NCBI GenBank assembly: GCA_027475525.1
Contig: JAMWFC010000113.1
Location: forward strand, 2,592,001 to 2,656,000
DNA: 64,000 nt
Source of the DNA: Macrolepiota albuminosa
Lineage: Eukaryota; Basidiomycota; Agaricomycetes; Agaricales; Agaricaceae
Direction: 5' to 3'
Shown here: positions 57,101-64,000 of the stretch, piece by piece
How the letters are laid out: each line of letters starts with the position of its first letter
How positions within the stretch are numbered: the stretch's first letter is position 1
Position numbers and translations under genes: made by a program
Notes under the pieces: model-generated
Seen by the model: only the letters and a program-made list of their open reading frames with translations
The model's database searches: none
What the model was told of the DNA's origin: nothing

Positions 57101-58016
57101 TCCCAATGAACGCGTGTTGTTTTCAATCAAGGTGACTACTCAACGCAACTAACTACAGAAGTGTGACATCCCCAGATACTCCGACCTTGAATTGCATGTC
57201 TATGTTGGTTAATCTGTACAAAAAATAATGATTGGAATAGAATGATCTAATGATCCCCTGTTGGAACAGGTACCATACAATCAGAGTATATCGATATCAT
57301 CAGTAATAGATAGAGGGAGTTGACCAGCATATATGTCCTTTGAAATCTCGTCGCATGGACTAGTGAGCGTAACGGATTGTAATATTCTGTAAATGGACTT
57401 GCATTGTAAGAATAAATCGTCGACCGATAAGGACACAAAAATGAGCTGCGTAGATAGTAATGTGATCCGAAATGGAACTCTGTAACTCTCGTAGCCCGTC
57501 TAGAACCCATCCATTCACACGTTTTCCATATACGAAATAAGGTACATCAGGGGTCTGGTGGTTTAAGCTTTTGAAAACGATTGGAAGACTCGGTTCCAGA
57601 TGTAGCAGCATTCAACGATCCGGATCGATGCTTATCAAGTTGTCCAAATAGGTCGCGTTTCGTCCGAGATGTCCAAATATCGTTCTTTTGAATGGTGAAA
57701 TCTTATACGACAACATTCAAACTAGAAGGCTCAATATGTGACCGAGAAAATGTGGCGTATACGCATTTCGAAAATGGTCACAGCATCACCACTGCATTAT
57801 GACTACTACTGCACAATCGTGAATATGTTAATGACTACACGTACTGGAAGATATACGGGTTGCAGCTGGCTGTGTATGAAAAAGCTGTTTTTAAATGAAG
57901 CATCGTAATGCGTGAATGGATGAAGTTGTGCCCAGCAATAAAACAAGATAAACCCAAACGGTATGTGTTATTGGTGCGATATCTTTTCTAACCTTGCAGC
58001 CCGCTCCAGGAAAAGA
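54172..58016. other. 3.8-kb gene-poor stretch with coding scraps
   Basis: No complete gene can be supported. Possible scraps are a plus-strand frame at about 55150-55307 (EFDEVAGYAREIISVCGADP to a stop, preceded by a good splice acceptor), a minus-strand frame near 55075-54958 (ENYYEEEWEEPHRKLLQNPS), and a plus frame at about 56612-56760 (MASLLSDPNAVKDLFTYIHA to a stop). None shows enough of a domain to name. The DNA is AT-rich and probably holds decayed duplicates or transposon pieces. Confidence 0.4.
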
Positions 58017-60101
58017 TCAAACCGGCCCGCGACTCAGCTCGACACCAACCTTTTGCACAAGCTGCATCCCGAGAGGCTCCAATGCGTCTTTCCACACCTC
58101 CTTGCGCCTTCTGCCCTCAAAGATATAGTTCGACCGTTCTCCTGTCTCGCCCTCGGGCCCAAACACATAGAATCTATCCTCCCTCCACGGCGCCTCTCCA
58201 TGAGCGAAGGATATCCATTTCTCCTGCATAGCGTCCCGTACGCGGCGGTAGGACCATTCGTCGACAACACACGTCACCCAGTCTTCGTCTGTTTCCAGTG
58301 GGAACGTGAAACTTTCTTCTCTTTCGTCATCATCGTCGGACAAGTCACAGAGCATTTCTGAGAAGCTGGAAGTAGGCGATTGCGATGATGGAGGCAAGGG
58401 AACTGTATCAAACAGGTAGATCAAGTCCGCGCCATGGTGCGGAGCACCTTTTGAGGGACTTTCCTGATCAAACACATATCGCCACACGCCACGGCCTCCT
58501 CGTTCACGTTTAGCATTGTGAGCCACGCACTCTGTAGGCCATGCGACGCGAGCGTCGTTCACAAGGTCCATGATGCGCTCCGATATCTCCTCGTCTGGCG
58601 TGTATAGAGAGATATCGTAGGCTCGCATGATATTGCTCGCCATGAGCAGTGACTGACATACAGCCTTGATACGGCGCACCGCGGCAGAAGCATTCCACAG
58701 TGATATCGAGTTCTCCCAGTGCGTTGCGTCCACCGCAGAGTCTCCGATGATCAGCGGCTGCAAATTCGGAGGGAAGGTGAACCTAGGCGTATGTGCTGGA
58801 GAGGGAGGCACACGCGACAAGCTTCTTACGGCCGACCTACTTCTCGCACGACTATGTGCACGCGCTATATGATCTTTAAGCAGATAGTGATGCCGTGCAT
58901 GTGCGTCATTTGGCTTGGCAAAGTACTCTTTCCAGTCGGGTCGAAGAAACACGCCGTCATCAACGACACGGACTGAATGGCCAAGACTCGCGAGTTTATC
59001 CGCATCGTATGCACGGAACTGCTCCATATCTTTGATACGCAACCTTGAGAGCATGCGAGAGAGGTGCCATCCCGAATTTACTACATCCGAAAGGTTGTAT
59101 TCCACGAGTGCGCTTTGTATGATAGCGCGCTGGAACACCGGACGAGTCTGATTCTCCGTGGATAGAAGATGGTACAGTATGTCAGCACCACCCGACGATA
59201 CGCCGAACACCGTGATGTTTCCAGGATCTCCACCAAAGTCACCGATGTAATGATGAAGCCATTCCATCGCCCTTCGTTGATCTCTCAGGCCTGGGAAACC
59301 AAGAACGTCAGTCCGTTTTCCATCATCATACATAGATACGGCGACATGCCATAGTTCCCAACGCCTTCCTCTCCGGCAGCCATGTTGTCTTCCCGAATCA
59401 TGGGACTCGCCGCAAAACCAAACAAACCAATGCGGAAGCTATATCATGAAAGTTAATTAAGAAAACTATTTTTTCTAGGGAAAACGACTTACTTAAAAGT
59501 GACAATGATCACTGGTTTACCCATACTTAGACCTTTCCTCACGAGGGGACCGCCATCATAAACCCAGCTCGCACCACTACCTCTGTCGCCGCCCCTGTCC
59601 GTAAGACCGAGTCGTGAACATGAGTAAATAGATACAGGGTAGGAAGATACACACCCGTGTACCCACAACATGACTGGCACGCGAGATTGAGGTGTGAGCC
59701 CACCCGGACATGTAATGTTGAGATTCAAGCACTCAAATTCGTCCGACTTCAGGACCTGCTGCGGGGAACGATCATTCGAGATGCCAACCAATGTTTCTTC
59801 ATAAGATAGCCTCGAACGAGGCTGAGGGCAGATTGGCCTAGATCCATGAGCTTGTTAAAAACCAATGAGATGAGATTGAAACGTACCCATGATGCGAGGC
59901 GTCGACTATTGGAGGGTATGTCTTCCACAACTTCGACGGGCGAAAGCGGGCAGGTACAGAAGCGTACTTAATGCCTAAGTACTGATGTATTGGTACACCT
60001 GGTGTTGATAGAGGGTGATCAACACCATAGAAGGTTGCCTTGAGCAACACATGATGGACGTGCGGGGCACCGGAGTGATATGGCTTCTGCACCGTTGGCA
60101 T
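58017..60101 (-). CDS. Type-B carboxylesterase/lipase family protein
   Basis: This is an alpha/beta hydrolase of the carboxylesterase type B family. From ATG at 60101 exon 1 reads MPTVQKPYHSGAPHVHHVLL and IHQYLGIKYASVPARFRPSK. Next come GPICPQPRSRLSYEETLVGI and CLNLNITCPGGLTPQSRVPV. The oxyanion segment LWVHGG is split by an intron, then DGGPLVRKGLSMGKPVIIVT and IGLFGFAASPMI. The nucleophile elbow is VFGVSSGGADILYHLL (Ser in GxSxG; usual form GESAGG). The His is probably in GAPHHGADLIYLFD. There is no obvious signal peptide, so it may be intracellular. An Arg/Ser-rich insert (RAHSRARSRSAVRS) and an acidic insert (DDDDEREE) are unusual. One intron between NYG and LRDQRR seems to start with GC rather than GT. 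The substrate is unknown. Confidence 0.85.
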
Positions 60102-61406
60102 GCTCGTCAAAGGAACCTAACGTCACGAGTAAACCGTGAGGATGTAGAGGAGAGTAGAAATGAGAGGACACGAGCAAGAGACAAGGCCAGATTGACGAAT
60201 GGGGGGTTGATGTATGTTCGTATCAAAGGAGATACCGAGACAGACCTACATCGTTTCGATCGATCGAATTGGGTGGAGAGCACTTGAAAACTGAGACGAT
60301 TCTCCAGGATAGGAAACGCTATAGTTTCTGCACGTGATGCTGATCTCCCAGACCTTTCTGGCATCGTTTAACGGACGAGTCCTTGCCAGGAAGTAGCATT
60401 CTTGACACTCGTGTGCCCAATTTTGATTAAATCCGTCTGGACTAGATTAAGAGCCTTCCGCATGTGGGGGCGAGGACTTATAACGGCGTCACTGATGTTT
60501 TGGTATGAGCCAATTTGAAAATTCGGCCTCCGTGACTCCATGGTCTAGACTGACTACTGACTGCCATTGTGCTCTTGGGGACTTGTTTATTCGACGCTGA
60601 AAGTGAAGTTTCTAAGACATGCGGGATGTGGGCCGGGGACTTCTTGAACACTCTAACTCCGTATGTAGAAGGCGATAGATAGTTCTGCGATAAGCAGAAG
60701 AAGGCAATCTAATAAACTGAAGTCATTGCGGACGTATACTCCAGAAGCATCCTTCATTACAGTGGGTCAGGAAATCCATTAACGACTTTCACTCACGGCA
60801 CCTCTATATATGCAATCCTATCAGACTAATGTTGGCATTAGCGCGAGACGATTGTTTCAGGAGATTCTTCGGTAACAAAAACGGAATCTATACAAAGTAT
60901 GAAATACATGAACCATCTTGGGTGATGACGACGCACCTGTGTGTTTATCTGCCCAGCAGGATCTCTTGTGACGAGTAGATCACGAAGCAACACATCCATT
61001 GCAATCGAACTCTACTGCCATATATTCACGATCATGTACTAGCAGACAGTACTGAAAGTTATTATCTGTGTATCGACACCCCCTCCATGTGGGTCACAGT
61101 AGATAAACGATTTTGAGGATGGAAAGGAGACCGCCGACCAAATATGAAAAACATTACTCTTTAGGTTGAGCATATCACGACGTGTTAGATCTTAGAATAG
61201 TAATAGAAAGACTGAAGACGTGCGCCCAGCATTGAACAGGGGATAAAAGACCAAAAACTGTTCAGTGCTAATTATCGATATCATTCTCATCATGATATGT
61301 CGGAAATCTCCGCCGGACTCAACGATGATTGCGGCCCGAAATGGTCAAATGTGTATGGTACATCTTACAATTGCCTTACAAGTATGTATCCTTATGCCTT
61401 ATTATA
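60102..61406. other. Intergenic, no gene seen
   Basis: This holds the carboxylesterase promoter and about 1 kb of sequence without supported ORFs, RNA genes or repeats. Confidence 0.4.
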
Positions 61407-62436
61407 TCATCCCCGTACCCTCACCACTTTCCGTTTTCCTTTCTGTATACCCCCGGATGCGCCTGGTGTGGGACCAGCACCAGGAATAGGACTTTCTGTG
61501 GCGTTCATCCCAGCTTTGACAGTCTCGATGAGTACACCAGTTGAGATCGCAGGAGAATATTGCGAGATCCGGCTTGACAGAGGTGGAAGGGGTTCTGGAG
61601 GTACAGGAACCCGGCGACTACCTGTTTGTTTAGGCTGCGGAGCCGCAGGCGACTTGGACTTCGTCTGCGCAGGTTGCTTGCCTTTGCTAGAGCTCATAGG
61701 TTTGGGCGGCGGCGGCACCGCTGCGGGATTTGACGGGGTATAATTGTAAGGTGGTTTAGGAATATTTTCTGGCTTTAGTTGTTGTATCTGCAAGCAGATC
61801 ATCTCGAGTAGCTGTTTCTCTGTAAAGAGGTGGCGCGCGTCTTGGCGTGCCAAATCAAGTAAGAAGGATAACGACTTACTAGTCTTTACGGCAGAGTTGA
61901 CAAGCCGTCCCTCCTTCTTCCACTGTACACGTACGCGGCCGGGGTTATCCCAATCACGCGGATGTGCTTTACTGACCTCGTGTAGCGTGCTGAGGCCTAA
62001 CCGACTGGCCGCTTCCGCAATATCCTTGCTGAGCGGCCACCAAAGGCTCTTTGCACGCGACACACGACGCTGCCCTGTTGCATAAGGCCGCTTGGCGTCT
62101 ATGTAGATGGGATAGATGCACGTCCATCTGTGCGAGTCGATTGTTTCTTTTTTTAATCTCGCATTAAAAAGTCAAAGGCACACACGCTTTGTAGGGAGTG
62201 ATGTCGAGAGTCGAGCTGGTCTCTGGACGATTTGCGCCTGAGGCTGTGGGCCTGGACTGTACCTTGGAAGAGGGCGGCGAAGCAGGGCCGGCTTGCGGCT
62301 CGAACTCGTCGTCCGAGATGTGCAGCTCCTCGATAAGAGGCCCACGGGTGCCAGTGTTGGGGAGAACATGAGAAGGAAGAGGGAGTATGGTGTCGTCGTC
62401 GAACTCGTCCTCGACAATAGGTGCTCTGCGAGACAT
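61407..62436 (-). CDS. SEC65: Signal recognition particle 19-kDa subunit (SRP19/SEC65)
   Basis: SRP19 binds the tip of SRP RNA and allows SRP54 to load, so it is needed for co-translational targeting to the ER. Exons 62436-62186, 62127-61880 and 61819-61407 give 303 residues. An acidic N-terminal extension (MSRRAPIVEDEFDDDTILPL) precedes the conserved domain: AWTCIYPIYIDAKRPYATGQ, RRVSRAKSLWWPLSKDIAEA, HPRDWDNPGRVRVQWKKEGR and AVKTKKQLLEMICLQIQQLK. The C-terminal tail is Pro/Lys-rich and disordered, ending GKRKVVRVRG, as in yeast Sec65. Introns are 58 and 61 bp. The gene is intact and divergent from the JTB-like gene, with 214 bp between starts. Confidence 0.93.
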
Positions 62437-62650
62437 GGCTGTTGGACAGAGGGAGTAGTGATCGTTTGTCCCGTACGTCTGAGTGGAGATAGGTGATTGG
62501 CTTTTCCCACGTGTCTCTGTTCTCCGCACTCACCACGTTCATGTCCTACAGATGATTTTCCACTCGTCAGGTCTGACAACGACGATATGTTTGTGCGTTC
62601 AGTGCGCATAAAGTGTTGATGCTCTCTTACGAGTCTCGAATAGAACTTTC

Positions 62651-63222
62651 ATGTCTCTTTTCTCATTTGTATTAGCCGTTCATGACCACACGAACCCACC
62701 CGCGAATGATACACAAACAGCACTTACCTGTACACCATTCCATGAATGCGAGCCCTGTCCAAAGTCCCAAGTATGTTCTGCTTTCTTAGTTGTACAGATC
62801 TAGAACCTATTTCCCACCAGCTTTCAGAACCATATTGCCAACCCTTTGGTAATAGACAGCTCATGCACTGTTTCAATGCCACGTCCGCACGTCCTCCATC
62901 TCACGGCCCCCCAAGCTCTAAGGGTGCACAAGCACTTCCAGGGAGCATCGGCTCGGATGTCACCATTGACCTCGATGCATTTAAAACGGAACATCCAGAA
63001 GGCGAAACACCCGCCTGGGGTTCCTGTGGTCGCATTGTAGCTCAGGAGCGTGCAGACTTCTTGGAGTTCGTGACATGCAATATCATATTTGCAGCCATCG
63101 CTCTGTTCGTGCTATTTGCACGTTCCAAGCGTCTCCGCCTGCTTCAGGCGAGGCAACTGGCTGCACGTATTGGGGTGGTTCGTGGTACAGGGACAAGGTT
63201 GGGCAGAGGAGGTAGAGTTTAA
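62651..63222 (+). CDS. Small single-pass membrane protein, JTB-like
   Basis: Two exons (62651-62770, 62821-63222) join at phase 0 to 173 residues. The N-terminus MSLFSFVLAVHDHTNPPAND may be a weak signal sequence. A Cys-rich lumenal segment follows (CTPFHECEPCPKSQLSEPYC, later LMHC and WGSCGRI). Then comes one membrane helix (CNIIFAAIALFVLFA) and a basic cytosolic tail (RSKRLRLLQARQLAARIG). The order of paired cysteines, an 'SC-R' element, an F-x-E/F-x-x-F approach to the helix and a basic tail matches the JTB family of animals. Similar small proteins occur across basidiomycetes, but I cannot verify homology here. The start was chosen because it opens the only frame that splices cleanly to the conserved second exon. 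Confidence 0.6.
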
Positions 63223-64000
63223 TGGATTTTTGTTCGAGATGTTATTAATAGGTATGCTCCTGTGCCTTTGCCGCGTGCGGTTGTGTGGATTATAGTGTAT
63301 TAGTAGACTTGAGACTTGAGTACTGGGTACCTGCTTTGATATAAATGCCGCTTCCGAGCTACGATCCAGACTGTGCTATGCCAGGCTAACTTTGGAAGAA
63401 ATACAATCACCAGCTGGATTTGCGCCATTCCAAGGAGGACACTTATAAATGCGCTTCGCTCGCCATTGTTGCCGTGGTTTTTTTCCAAGGACAAACGCTG
63501 AGAAATGTAAGGGATACTCAAATCGCAATTCACATCGTAGTCGAAGCATGAGTGAGATACATTTCCTTGAAGTTTTATGCGAACAATAGTCCTTTAATTA
63601 TAACCAAGAGGTACGAGCCGGTCCTCGGGATTCTCTGCATAATCTCCCCTGCTTGTCAGCCGTGGGATAAGGATGAACATATATAACCAGATTTAAATTC
63701 TGATCGCGGTCATCTTATTGTGACGTTCTTTCTTTGTGTTTCGACTCGCCCAAATGTCATTGTCATTTTTAGGGCTGTTCGTTGCATTGTAATTTTTTTT
63801 TTCGTGTGACAAGGTCTGGACAATGCTTGTTTTCTTGGACAACAACCACCGATGCATGGACCCTGGTGTGACCACACGTGGTGTTGATGATCTTGATTCC
63901 CAACGTATCCTTCCGAAGTGCCAGACATTCTCGACAAGCTTATCTTGGACTCTGGGACTCATCTTGGGGGAAATTGTGCTCTTGGAAAACTTTAGTGCTT
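63223..64000. other. Intergenic, no gene seen
   Basis: Only short minus-strand frames without motifs are present (for example 63693-63962). This is the 3' region of the JTB-like gene followed by unassigned DNA. Confidence 0.4.

Overview
This window is nuclear DNA from a filamentous fungus, most likely an agaricomycete basidiomycete. Genes are split by many GT-AG introns of about 45-70 bp, and lysine synthesis uses the fungal alpha-aminoadipate route (LYS2). A tyrosine-recombinase retroelement of the Ngaro/PAT type is present, and chromodomain Ty3 relics fill the gene-poor part. There are no operons.

Layout. 1-15.8 kb: one zinc alcohol/polyol dehydrogenase gene, then an AT-rich transposon graveyard (a broken multi-copy gene, an inverted repeat, a CpG-depleted LTR, a decayed Ty3 element split by a younger solo LTR with a perfect 5-bp target duplication). 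15.8-20.7 kb: an intron-containing tRNA-Lys and LYS2. 20.7-24.9 kb: the most unusual locus, a UstYa-like (DUF3328) oxidase gene with broken tandem copies behind it, divergent from a secreted-peptide gene made of 12 exons that each encode one copy of a 16-residue repeat. This is the arrangement expected of a fungal ribosomal peptide (dikaritin-like RiPP) system, but without Kex2 dibasic sites. 24.9-31.4 kb: an apparently intact Ngaro/PAT-like element inserted between the repeat gene and HMG-CoA reductase. 31.5-35.6 kb: HMG-CoA reductase, with a broken partial copy at 39.6-40.4 kb. 36.9-44.6 kb: two uncharacterised genes, an SDR, ribosomal protein eL42 and a GNAT. 45.9-54.2 kb: NAA15 and PDS5 from a 72-bp divergent promoter. 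54.2-64 kb: a carboxylesterase, SRP19 and a JTB-like membrane protein in otherwise empty DNA.

A technical signal crosses the whole window: eight exact tandem duplications, all with a period of 77 bp, lie in unrelated sequence. Two of them frameshift the HMG-CoA reductase gene, and removing one copy of each restores the frame. They look like uncollapsed k=77 assembly overlaps and should be treated as artefacts.

Functionally most genes are single-copy housekeeping genes (lysine and sterol synthesis, translation, N-terminal acetylation, cohesion, SRP targeting). The only pair that looks like a dedicated pathway is the UstYa-like oxidase and the repeat-peptide gene.
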